This document shows, one piece after another, positions 13,883 through 24,674 of a DNA stretch of 64,000 bases. The position numbers and the translations under genes were made by a program. The notes under the pieces were generated by a model. It was not told where the DNA came from and did not search any database. It was given only the letters and a program-made list of their open reading frames with translations. Numbering within the stretch: the first letter of the stretch is position 1; each line of letters starts with the position of its first letter. Origin of the DNA: Aquanectria penicillioides (Eukaryota; Ascomycota; Sordariomycetes; Hypocreales; Nectriaceae); contig PYIU01000008.1 in NCBI GenBank assembly GCA_003415625.1, positions 3,596,001 through 3,660,000 of the forward strand, written 5' to 3'.

Positions 13883-15593
13883 CTAAACCCACACCTGCTG
13901 CAAGAAACTCTCTACGTCTTCGAGGAGAGCAACTGGTTCTTCTAATGCGGCAAAGTGTCCGCCCTATGTATCAATTAGTCAACTTCTTCTTTAGGTTAAA
14001 CTATTTTGCATATGTGACGTACCTTGTCATGGCTTCTGAACCAAACCAGGTTTCCAGTCGTGGCCACCCATGATTTAGGGATAGGCGTTATCTCGCTAGG
14101 AAACCAAGAATAACCGAGGGGTTTGTGGCAATATAGATCTTTGTCATCATGAATCATGTACTTTTTAGGGCCTTGGTGGAAGACGTTACGGCAGTCCGCA
14201 TCGGACTTCTCTCGTAGTGGCTCCTCGGCCAGTTCCTAGATTAATCAGCAGTGTTTCTTGAACAATCTCCCATGAGTGTGACTGACATGTCGATAGGGAT
14301 AAATTGCCCGAGGAAAGGTCTCTGTTAGCCAGTACAGCGTAACGGAAGCCAAAATTTCGTCCAATGGAGGTGGCGTGTCGCTCCAGGTGAGAAACTTTTC
14401 CCCTATCCTGCAAATCATAATATTTTAGAACCCGGCCTCATCAGCAATTTTCCACATACCATGCAAGTAACGCCAAGGGGCTTGCTGAAAGGGCGAAGCC
14501 GATTGTAGCCGGCCGTGTCGAATGCTCCAGTGCGTATGCGGTGCCAAACTTCCCAAAGTCATCTGCTCGCTCGAGACCTACGCGTTCGAGGTCTTCGATG
14601 GGTAGCCTCCCGTGTGTGGCTTCATCTGGGCAGGGCATCACACAGAAGTTGACTAGAAGCGGATTTAGTATATATTGCCTCTTTGGCCTGTTCTTCAGAA
14701 TTAATCTCACGGTGTAGTGCTGTCAAAAATATCAGCATATGTATGTCACGAGATACAAAGTGATACTGACCTTTGCAAGACTCAAATCGGGCCGCCATGA
14801 TTCTTGCCGTATAACTTCCGATATCACCACCCTGGGCGGCATATCCAGCCTCGAAGCCAAGGCCAACCATGAGTTTATGCATCAATCGTGCCGAGTCTTC
14901 TAATGACCAATCCTTATTAAGCGGAGGCGACTCAGAGAATGCATATCCAGGCAGAGAAGGGACAACTACATGATAGGGTAGTTCGTCCGGTGTATACTTC
15001 TTCTGTAGAGATGACAAGAGACTAAGAAATTCTAGGAAACTGCCTAAGATATCTCTAATCAGCATTAAACGACGGACCCTCACAATCGGTCTCACCTGGC
15101 CAGCCATGCATACACATCAAGGGAATGGCGTCTTTCTTCCGAGAAAAGAGACCAACGAAATGAATGGAGTATTTGCTCCCGTCATCATCCACGACATGCG
15201 AGGTGAAGTTTGGAAGTGCATTGATGCACTTTTCTACTCCACGCCTGGGGATACTCGTTAGAATAGCTCACCAGATCAAATTGAATGTATATCACTTTAC
15301 CAATCAAAGTTCGTTTCCCAATGTGCCTTGGCCTCGGACAGCCATTTGTAAGTGATGCCGTATTTGGCATCCGTACGAGTATTTTCGTAGGTTTTAGGAC
15401 CCAATTTCGAACAACGCAATAGCACAAGAAGACTGTCTAGATCTTCCTTAGCAGTCTCTAGGGAGAATTGGGACGTTTCAATGGAGACAAGGTGAGGTAG
15501 CCGCCCGTAGTTTGACATGATGTTGCGCAATGTAAACTCGTAAGATGTTGTGGGAAGGAATTTCGCATTCAAGTGAGTTAATTTAAAGCGCAA
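13883..15593 (-). CDS. microsomal-type epoxide hydrolase (EHN-domain alpha/beta hydrolase)
   Basis: The enzyme hydrolyses epoxides to vicinal diols. At least seven exons can be joined by clean GT-AG introns. The first contains the EHN-type N-terminal region ending near 15297. The next reads INALPNFTSHVVDDDG. The oxyanion motif HGWPG spans the intron near 15080 and leads into SFLEFLSLL. The nucleophile motif GGDIG follows, with Asp as the attacking residue. Then come GTAYALEHSTRPATIG, LALLAWIGEKF and the terminal catalytic His in GGHFAALEEP, before a stop at 13883-13885. The upstream in-frame ATG at 15518 is an alternative start to 15593. All expected catalytic elements are present and no stop codons remain after splicing. 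Its position next to the NR-PKS suggests, but does not prove, a role in tailoring that polyketide or in self-protection. Confidence 0.88.
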
Positions 15594-16546
15594 GTTGAAT
15601 ACTGGTTGCTCAGAAGCTTGACGCTTGGATTAAATTGTTGCCGCCTCGTAAATTCTTCTAATTGAGAACCTGTTTCAACCTGATCCACATGGAGAATCTG
15701 ACACTTACTCTATCGAGGTCTGAACGTGCAGCTCAGTGATTTTAAGCTGATGCCTTGATTGCCGCGGGGTAAATGTATTTGTCAGACGACGTCATTCCAA
15801 GGGCGTGCGAAGAAGTGGGCTCGCGGACGATCTTGCTTCATCGCAAATATTTGACCCGATATGCGGCACGTATTATAAAGGACGTGATAGAACTATAGAC
15901 CAAGTATCTCGCATTTTCAATCCGTTTGGTCGGGGAGAATTTTTTCGGCACAAACTTTCTGCACGTGAACTACCCATGAAGATGCTCGGGAATCTTAAAA
16001 TGATCATATTGTAATTATCGCTACAGCAGTGCCTTGCCATATGTGTGAAGCGAGCTGGGCAAAGTAGATGACAAATACCGTTCAACCTTTTACCCCCTGG
16101 AAGCAAGAATCGTCATTGTTGACGCATCATTGAATGGGACGATGACTGCATCAACTGATTTATAATGCCTCATTGTCATTGGGCTTTTGCCAAGATATTG
16201 TCACTTCATAAGAATTTGCCAATACAACTAACAATGTCTTGTTTGTTTCGCCTCCTAGCGATGCCATTGAATTAGATCATTTGACCTCAGCGTCTAACTT
16301 ATTATCGTAGCCATGTGTTAACTACACTTGGTAAATAAACTTGACCGTATTAAGTCGACACTTTCTCTAAGAATTTTCCTTCCTTCCTGTTCCCATCCGC
16401 TGTCCACCCTTCTGATACTACTTGTGATCCAGCTATATATAGAGTTGTTACATCCTAGCTTTATCTTTAGGACCTCTTAAAGGAAATCCTCAATTGGTTC
16501 TTTACTCTCGTAGTAACCAAACCAAGATACTAGCGTTCTACCTGTT
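15594..16546. other. intergenic region
   Basis: This is the upstream flank of the epoxide hydrolase gene. The only frames are short, such as 15805-16014, without recognisable content. No repeats or RNA genes were seen. Confidence 0.4.
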
Positions 16547-16900
16547 TCATCTTCGGTGTGGAGGTGGCGCCATTTTTACTAGCAACCATACTATGACTAT
16601 ATTTCTCCCCAATCCAGAACTCTTCAATATCTCACTATGCACTGATGGCTGGTTACTGTGATCCCCGGTATTAACGTCTGCCCCCTGAGCTACCAGAAAC
16701 TTTGCTATAGCATCGTGGTCCTCACACACCGCAAAGGCAAGGGCTGTCTTCCGTTCTCCATTCATTGCTTCCAAATTGGTGTCCTTTTCTACCAGCAATC
16801 TCATGGTGGTTTCGTGACCGCTCATTGCGGCGGCCATAAGCGGTCAGTGTTTGCTGGATCTCTATGTCGCTTCAATGTAGACGCCCTTTTGTAGTCGCAA
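16547..16900 (-). pseudogene. ankyrin-repeat gene fragment
   Basis: About three ankyrin repeats are readable on the minus strand, including GHETTMRLLVEKDTNLEA and AIAKFLVAQGADVN. Upstream in the same frame the repeat continues as LQKGVYIEAT, but it is interrupted by two stop codons (TAG and TGA) just before position 16837. No start, no further repeats and no N-terminal effector domain are found. Fungal ankyrin proteins often carry NACHT or HET domains, but nothing here says which kind this was. The 338-bp stretch 16901-17238 upstream contains nothing further that I can recognise. Confidence 0.65.
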
Positions 16901-17238
16901 CCTGATTTCATTGGCAATACATCAGCCACCAATAGCGGAGAAGAGGGCAATTGAGAGGATCGCCGAGGTCTAGTAAGGTGAATCGACAAGTTTATTGATC
17001 TTGGTATCAGAGAAAAGAGTAGAAAAAACCTGGAGGACAACAGCTTGATGGCCTTTGCTGATATCTTTTGGCCAACTTGGAAAAGTGATGGATTATGTGC
17101 AGCATTATTGAGAGGTAATGATGATATATGGGTGAACAATGTAGATAAATGCAAGCGCTATCGGTGAACCGAGATGCTACCTACACCCAAATACTATGGG
17201 TGAATTTGATAAAGTTACGTCTGGTGTCTAGTCTGTCC

Positions 17239-19341
17239 CTAAATTATTGTGACTTGCAGCTTCGCAAATTGACTCACAAATCTCTGCGCGACGGCCTTGT
17301 TATCGAAATCGTATGACACCACCCCGATCCGGCGGTAAGTGTCATTTTCAATGTGAGCCAATGCGAGCCCACGGCCCAGCCATTTGTCTTCATAAAAAGG
17401 CCCGGTGGCAATCACCAACTGGACAAACTCATCTCGGATATCTTCGAGCGTGTCAAATACCACGGTCGGTGATTTGGTCCCAGCGTTTCTCATCTCCGTA
17501 TCATCTCCACATTCCCAAACACTTTGACCTGCGTTCCATTTCAATGAACTAATCTTCAACTCATGTGGATATATAAAGAACTCAGGAAGGGCCATCTCGC
17601 CAGAATATGCAGTTGCGAGAGGGCCAGTAAGTGTGATGCTTCCCCCCCTTACCTGCCCGGTCTCCGAACCTTCTGGTACCGCTTTGATTTCGGCACTCTG
17701 AACTGAAGCGCATACGTAAGCCTCCCTCTCCGGTCTTGAATTGCCCCCAAATCCGGGTTCACAGGTCCATCAAGGCTTGCCCAAGACCATGATGGGGCGC
17801 GGTACTGCTCTGCTCTCTTTGCAGGCTTCAAGACGGACCATGTCAGATTGCTCGGCAGCTGCTCTTCCCAGAGACCGGCCAAATACCGATGAGGGCCGGG
17901 TAACAGCTCGCATAGTTTATTCCTCATATCGTTTGCCAGACCAGAAACTGCCACTAGTTTGTCGCTTGGGAATGTTAGATCGCATTTCGAGTATACGTTG
18001 ACAATAGCACCCCAATCGTTAAACAGCTGCTCGCATGGGGTATCTGCAGGTGTCCTGTCCGAAGCATTCATGAGTTGTTTCCAGTAGTGTGGAAATTTAG
18101 ACTCCTTCCGACGTGGCAAGGTAGCATCGTCGACGACGTGTACGCTGACTGGGTGAGTTTCGCAACAATGGGCCTGACGGCATTCCTAAAAAACCTGCTT
18201 TCTGCCGAAATGCAGAACCCGGGGAGCGAGAAGTCGTTCTTGAACAACCCATCCACGAGATACCAGGGGCGCATCGATGAAGCCCAGACGCCAACCCCAC
18301 CCCTTCTCAAGCAGGAACCTAAACGGCTTCGGATCATCTTCCGGATTAAGCTTTAGGGATGCAACACCAGGAGCGACTTTGGTCGGATCGCGAGAAAAGA
18401 AACACCCATCGTCATCATCTCTGGCTCCAAGAGCCGATATGTTGAGCAAGGCGTTTTTGTATACGCTTTGCATGGTTGCAGCCTCTCGTCGCCAATCTTG
18501 GATCGAGTCTTGGTAAACACACAGTCGGTCTATCCACAAATAGCGTACCCCAAGTCTTTCTGTAATGGTTGCTGCCTCGCGGAAGGTCTTTGGCAAGATG
18601 GCGGTTGGCTGGAATTCTGAAAGCCTCTCAAGGCTCGATATACGAAGTTGAGGTGACTCTTCTGCCGGCCCAGAACCCTCAAGTTCAAGAACACGGGTTG
18701 GGATGTAGTCTCGTGAGGAATCAAGCTGCCGACACTGTTTGTGCGATTCGAGGCAAACGCCTAGCCACTTCTGGATCAGGGACCAAGTTTTTGCATCATT
18801 AGTTGATGCACCGATATCGAAATTCAAGTCCTTGTCAAATTCTTCATCTGCCGCTCTGATCGTCAATCCCAGGATTTTGACCCTGTTCAGCGGAAAATTG
18901 GTTCAGAACGTTGCCTCCAACCGGCACCAAAGTAAATAGCCCGGATGTTCCCGCAAAGTAGAGGCCCATGACCAAACTTTCTCCTACAAATGCAACAGAA
19001 AATACTGAGTAGTATCCATGTTTCCCAAGATTTCCGGGTCTAATCATCGTAAATCGATTACACATGACACATCCCTCTTTGACCGAACGCTCGAACGAGT
19101 CACTGTCTTGATGGTGTCCATAGATATATTTTTCAAATTCCTGGACTTCTAGTTCACTATCATTCTCCTCACCTGCACCTTCTTTCATTTGTTAGAGCCG
19201 AGTCTAATTCATTATCTGATCAGTTCACTTACCAGGGGCCTCTTCAAGATCAAGTTCGTCTAGAAGCTCATTGAGGAGTCCGAGGCGCTTCTCTGGGTTC
19301 CAGAAGCCTTCTAACCCAGCCTGGCAAACTTGGCAATGCAT
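17239..19341 (-). pseudogene. HET-domain (heterokaryon incompatibility) protein, probably inactive
   Basis: HET proteins trigger cell death after fusion of incompatible hyphae. The likely ATG is at 19341 (MHCQVCQAG), with an intron bringing the next exon in at about 19187. HET hallmarks follow: LPKTFREA, RYLWIDRLCVYQD, DWRREAATMQSVYKNA, RGWVVQERLLAPRVLHFG, and later YRAPSWSWASLDG. Damage is visible. A TAG at 18186-18188 replaces the Trp normally found in QVFWEC. A frameshift near 17695 separates the SWSWAS part from the C-terminal part (GGSITLTGPL onward). The frame also changes near 18870. In addition, the segment that normally carries the YVTLSHCWG motif is absent between about 18650 and 18600. 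I therefore call it a pseudogene; a truncated product remains possible. Confidence 0.75.
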
Positions 19342-19762
19342 CTTTGGCGTATTTGTTTACCTTGATGATGGTGTTAGTAATTACTCAGGTGCCTAGTCAG
19401 GAATACGCACCTCCATGCATAAGAAGGCAGGTTGAAGGACAATTGGTTGCCTCATATCGGGCGATCAGCAAAGGCAGAAACACTCTCCACCATGCTGGCG
19501 ATGCGAACGAGGACGGCTACGCAGCCCAATTAGGAAATTTTCAATCAGCTGGGAAGGGACTTTTGTAACAAGCCCCAATTGAGGGTGAACACGATGGTGA
19601 TCAAGGATTACATGGCGTGACACTTAAGCTCACTGAGAGCTGCCACAACACAACTTGGTCTAAAGTTATTGAATACTCAGGTGCTGGAAATCCGAAAGTC
19701 CACCACGTAAGTTTTCATGTTTAAATAAGCAACTAGAACACCTGCACCCCCTCAAACCAGTT
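19342..19762. other. intergenic region
   Basis: This is the promoter side of the HET gene and the 3' flank of the MFS gene. Only a short plus-strand frame (19344-19568) occurs, and I do not consider it coding. Confidence 0.4.
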
Positions 19763-21308
19763 TCACCCTATGTATTGCCATATCCCCATGTTTGGAGCAG
19801 ACCTTGCAATGATGTAGACGAGAACTCCGCCCATTAGTGCGAAACCGGTGACTAAATAGCGTAAGCAAAAGAGTAAAGTTCATGGTGTGTGTTCGGATCC
19901 TCACAAATAGTGAAAACCCAGCCAACCCCAAGGGAATCGATCAATGGAACAACAGAAGCCGTTGCTGCAGCCCCGATCACGTACTGCAAAATATATTTAC
20001 TACACACAACTTCGGCTCTCTCTGCTGGAAAGACCTCTGCCAAAAGTTAGTACTCAGTGTAACGTTTTTCGAAGCCAATTGCAGACATACCTGCGGAGTA
20101 CGTATTCAGTCCATTCCATGCCCCCATTAAACCGACTCCAATCCAAAAAGCGGCTACAATTGGCAGAGCTAAGCCACCAAACCTTTGACCTAAGGCCCAT
20201 CCATATATGAGTACCGATATAGGCAGAATCGCAATTATATACAAGAGACTACTATTTAAACGGTCCTTTGGGAGTCGCGTGCCATCTCGCTTCTTGATGT
20301 AACGCTTTACTGTATAGTCTGATAGGCGTCCTCCCGCCATGCTGCCCACAATGAAGCCGATTCCAGGTGCAAGGTAGAACAGCCCACTAATCAATGGCGT
20401 TGTGAGGTGGAATTGCGGGTTAATGATGTGTCGGATTGATGCGAGGACACCATATTGTGTCAAGGCCAGTAGTCCGCAAACAAGGTCCGACAACAAGACC
20501 TGGGGGCGAAGGTACTGCCTAAAAACCTTCACTGGGTTGAGTCTTTGAATATGTGTCACAAAAGCATGTTTAGACTCCGGCATGTCCTTGTAGAGTTGTC
20601 TGACTTCGCTTTCGATATCGGGGATGCATAAAACGGACAAAAGCATGCCAAACCCGCACATTGCCACCTGGAGCCAGTATATTGTTCTCCAATCTCGAAA
20701 TGTGACAAGTATCCCAGCAATAGATGGACCTAGAATATTCATAAGTGAGGGTTGAGATGATTTGATGGGACAACTTTACCCAGAGCAGAGCCAGCCACGC
20801 TCCCCACCTGGAAACAACCAACCGCAGTACCTCTGACCACAGGCTCAAAGATATCAGCAATAATAGTTTGACCTGCCACCATAAAATAGGTTCCAGTTAA
20901 CCCCGAGAGAATCCTCATGGCGGTGAAGACGGCCATACTTGGTGACACGGCTGTACCAATCGATGCCCCAAGCATGACCAACAATGCGGCATTGTAGCTG
21001 GATCTACGGCCAAATATTTCTCCTAGCGGCGACCAAATCAATGAAGCACATCCCATAGCAATGAGTACTACAGCGTTTGTAACATTCAGAAGCTCGGGCG
21101 TTGTGGCCAGGTCTGCTGCGATTTCGGGAGTTGCAACGAGGAGTGAGGTGCTGAGAAAAGTAACGACAAGAGTATTCCAGCTGACGATGAATAATATCAA
21201 ATACCTCCGTGCGTTACTCGGGACTTTTCTTTGTGGCCTTTCGGTGGCATCGCCCACAATTTCATCGAGTCCCGTAGCTCTTTGGTCGAGTGGCATCGAA
21301 GTCGACAT
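19763..21308 (-). CDS. MFS drug:H+ antiporter (DHA1-type multidrug transporter)
   Basis: This is a plasma-membrane efflux carrier. The ATG at 21308 opens a hydrophilic N-terminus followed by a first membrane segment at RYLILFIVSWNTLVV. The MFS signature GEIFGRRSS lies in the TM2-3 loop. The DHA-type motif C region GPSIAGILVTFRDWRTIYW starts the second exon near 20720. A long charged central loop (about RQLYKDMPESKHAF to NPVKVFRQYLRP) separates the two halves. Three introns are inferred: near 20770-20722; one of about 50 nt near 20040-20090; and one ending just before HRF-like sequence near 19860. The last exon reads GFALMGGVLVYII and ends IWQYIG with a stop at 19763-19765. It lies between the PKS/epoxide-hydrolase locus and the SDR, so export of a local metabolite is plausible but only inferred. 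Confidence 0.88.
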
Positions 21309-22144
21309 GTCCGCGATGGATGAAGTCCCGCGTACTTCGAGGAGAAAAAGAATAGTAACAACTATTTGCTCTGGAGAAGGGTATTATTTTTCTGATATAG
21401 GCAGTGTGGGCCTCCGGGTTCAAATTTGAGGCCGGCCTCGGAATCTCTAAATCGCTCCGAGATGCGGAAGAGGTTTGCGACGCTGATGGTAACAATATGG
21501 CAAAGAACTGTCAGTATTGGAGGCATGCCCGTTGAAATGAGTCAGTACAAAGAAAGTTGACTTACTAGATATAGGTTTACAGTAATATTTTGTAATATTT
21601 TGCTAAAATATGTCATGTGTTGTTGCCAACTCTCCATTCACCGACTATCAACTAGCCATATCACAACAACAGGCCCGGTCCTGTTTCCGAAGCGTCCCCA
21701 CATCAATGAAATATTGTACCGATGTCGGGATGAGAATGTCAAATTTGATGGGTTCATCCAACGCTGGTGATAAGCCGGAGATGTTTCAACGCTCCGTATG
21801 GCTATGTCCGACAAGTACAGAATCCACAATGTTGATTCATGCGATATTGCCTCCCGGTTACTTCTGTTTTCAAGTAAATTTCGGTGAACCTTGTAGTTTC
21901 TGTCCATTCTAGGCCACGATTTTCCTTTCCACGGGCTAAAAAAACTTCTTCTTCTCACTTTCCATTTATAGGTACGATAGCATAAACCTCTATAGGAAGT
22001 GCAATTCGTATACAGAGTTCCCAAAACCCCTCTAATATTGAAACAAGTCTATCTTTGGGAATACCATACGAAAAAAGTACGATACATACGTAACTTCGGT
22101 AAAATAACCAACCCATGTAGCCGTCGAAACTTTGCCTACTTGTA
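21309..22144. other. intergenic region
   Basis: This is the promoter side of the DHA1 transporter and the 3' flank of the SDR gene. Frames at 21610-21912 (+) and 21638-22024 (-) overlap each other and match nothing I recognise. No repeats were seen. Confidence 0.4.
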
Positions 22145-23054
22145 TTAGAAATTCCCACCGTTGACTGGAATGCATTGACCAGTGATAAAGCTAGACCAGT
22201 CTGAAAGCAGGAATACGATGGCATCTGCAACATCTGTGGCATACGCCATTCTTCCTTTAGGGATGGCATCTATTTGGGCCTTTCCAACTTTCACATCAGG
22301 ATCTCCTTTGGGGGCACCATTCACACAAGCTTCGGCCAGGGGAGTATCCGTCGCACCTAAGGATTTCGTCAGCGGCGTCGCGAACAAGGAATCAAGATGT
22401 TGAACCGTCCACATACCTGGCGCAACGAGATTCACTCGCAGCTTTGGAAAGTCTCGTGCCCAAGAACGGGTCAAACCCAAGACAGCATGTTTCGATGCCG
22501 TGTATGCTGCCAGACCGGACAGACCTCGGAGAGAAGCACCGCTGCCGACATTTACAATTGACCCTTGGCCTACACTGCGCTTAGCTTCATGGATGGCACC
22601 TGGAGTCTCAATATCATCCTGCGTGGACATTTTACCGAAACACTCCGTAGCCATGTTCCAAGTGCCCGTCACATTAATATCCATTGTCCGCTGGTACACC
22701 TCGTCAGTCCCAATCTTGCCTTCCCAGCCAGAGGTGCCCGCGCAGTTGACGAGGCCATCTAGTCGACCTGATATAGAGTCAATGAAGCTCCTGCAGGCGT
22801 CTCGTTTGGTGATGTCACAACAAAATGCAAAGTGGACATCTTCCCAGCCTGCCAAGTCCTCCGGGGCTTCCTCCGCAATGTCAGCGACGTAGACTGTTGC
22901 ACCAAGTTTGAGTAGCGTCTTGGTCACTGCTAGCCCGATGCCTGAGCAGCCTCCCTATCAAACTTCAGCAAACTAAATCGATATTGGCGCTACAGAGGCC
23001 TGGACCAACCGTCACTGCGATTTGACGCCCAGCGAAAGACAAAGACGCTTCCAT
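22145..23054 (-). CDS. short-chain dehydrogenase/reductase (classical SDR)
   Basis: This is an NAD(P)-dependent oxidoreductase of 284 residues in two exons, 23054-23010 and 22954-22145 (855 nt). The intron separates the two halves of the cofactor motif, TG and GCSGIG, and its donor is the unusual GTTGGT. The start MEASLSFAGRQIAVTGG places the TGxxxGIG loop at the normal distance from the N-terminus. Other SDR landmarks are the NCAG motif, NVGSGAS carrying the catalytic Ser, YTASK carrying the Tyr and Lys, and the PG motif in VAPGMW. The C-terminus GQCIPVNGGNF is typical of the family. It is transcribed divergently from the deacetylase-like gene with 402 bp between the starts, which suggests a shared promoter. 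The substrate is unknown. Confidence 0.9.
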
Positions 23055-23456
23055 TTCAGCCTTGAAAATGAGATAGATAGAGGCTGCAGAGGCTTCCCAT
23101 TCGTTTTGGTCGGGCCCAAGGTTAGACATACATACTTGAGTGAATGCACAGTCCCCAGCTTTCAGCGGAGTTGAGCGAGACGTGTGTCGGATCAAAGCGA
23201 CGCTACCCCACTCGCAGAGCCAGTCAATCATGACGGCTTCACGGCTAAGTCCGACAGGCATCAAGAATTATTTGCCGATCGTCCGAGGTTCAATTAATCA
23301 AACAGATTAACTGCCTCATTCGATTTCCTCTTATATAGATGACATGTCTCATCTGTGAAAAACTAAATTTGTAGCACATCAATCAGACTTGCATCCATTC
23401 TCCGCTTACCTCCTTGTCACCTAAAACCGTACCAAGTCACCGTTTAATTTCAAACC
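23055..23456. promoter_or_regulatory. shared divergent promoter of SDR and deacetylase-like genes
   Basis: The interval separates the two divergent start codons. It contains a single CGG-N5-CGG arrangement on the minus strand around 23273-23286, a possible Zn2Cys6 half-site pair, but no exact copy of the CGGATCCG palindrome found in the neighbouring promoters. Regulation by the same factor is therefore not supported directly. Confidence 0.4.
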
Positions 23457-24524
23457 ATGCCGAAACGAGCACTTGTGGCGTATGCCGTCGATGTTGACGC
23501 ATGTGCTAACTGGTATGTGCTATTAATGTCTCTTGCTTGACAATTGATTAATCCTCGAAAGGATCAACACTCGTGATGGCTCATCCATTGGTGCGACCGA
23601 TGTATCCAGGGGCATCTTTGGAGCAAACGTTGGCACAGACCGCATGCTAAAGTTGTTTGCGGATAATGATATCAAGGCATCATGGTATATGCCAAGCCAC
23701 ACGATCTTGTCATTCCCAGAGCAGATGGCAAAGGTTAGGGATGCTGGCCACGAGATGTAAGTGCCGACAAATCCAGGTCACTCACTGCCTCCATGTTGCT
23801 GAAACTTTGTATTAGTGGCCTGCACGGTTATACGCACGAATTTGTGCGGTTTCTCACTGAGGAACAGGAACGAAAAGTTATGGCCAAGTCCATCGAAGTT
23901 TACCAGGAATTCACTGGAAAGTACCCCAAGGGCTGGGTAGCTCCAGCTTGGGAGGTCGGTCCCAAAACCATGTCCATCTTGGAAGACTTTGGGATTGAGT
24001 ACGACCACTCTATGTTGCATCACGACTGTCAGCCATACTATGTGGCAGATGTACCCGAGGATTCCAACATACACACAGACTACTCACAAGATCCCGATAC
24101 TTGGATGAAGCCCATGAAGGAGCATAAACCTACCAAGGTCGTTGAGATTCCTGGATCTTGGAATGTCGATGATTGGCGTGAGTGTCAAGCGTGTCTCTTT
24201 CTTCTTGCTTCCACTAACCACCACCCTATAGCCCCCATGAACTACACGAGACGTCCCGGAACCCACGGCTTTGTTAATCCTCGTGATATCGAAGTTCAAT
24301 GGCGGGATCAATTTGATTTCTTTTATCGAGAGTACGATTCCTTCGTCTTCTGTGTTAGCTGCCACCCGCAAGTCAGTGGTAAATCCAACGTTATGCTTAT
24401 GCACGAGCGTTTTATCGAGTACTTGAAATCGAAGGAGGGTGTTGAGTTTGTGACCATGGCTCAAGTTTGTGATGAGTTCAAATCCGGAAGGATGCCTGGT
24501 GTGAGCATTAAGGCGGGTGTATAA
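23457..24524 (+). CDS. polysaccharide deacetylase-fold hydrolase, HpPgdA / cyclic-imidase-like
   Basis: The protein is a metal-dependent NodB-fold hydrolase of 301 residues. Four exons join exactly: 23457-23512, 23562-23756, 23816-24177 and 24232-24524 (906 nt). The N-terminus AYAVDVDACANW contains the catalytic and metal Asp pair, and HGYTHE supplies the HxxxH metal ligands. GWVAPAWE, DHSMLHHDCQPYY and FVFCVSCHPQVSG follow in the usual order. There is no signal peptide, which argues against a role in the cell wall. Proteins of this subgroup resemble Helicobacter HP0310 and bacterial cyclic imide hydrolases and lack the chitin-binding modules of secreted chitin deacetylases. A cytosolic amide or imide hydrolase acting in the surrounding catabolic cluster is my inference. 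Confidence 0.85.
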
Positions 24525-24674
24525 CTTTGACAGAAGTCCTTGTTATAAACATAGAATAGTAAAATATAACTTGCATGGGTTAGATGACTTAGGTATGGAA
24601 TTTCGCTTCTTATGCCTTGAAAAGATATTTTTGATCTTTATCATCACCTTGATCTCCTTTGACCTACAAGGTGA

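Noticed and set aside
13446..14073. Plus-strand frames opposite the 3' end of the epoxide hydrolase
   Set aside because: They overlap well-supported hydrolase exons on the minus strand and have no recognised family.
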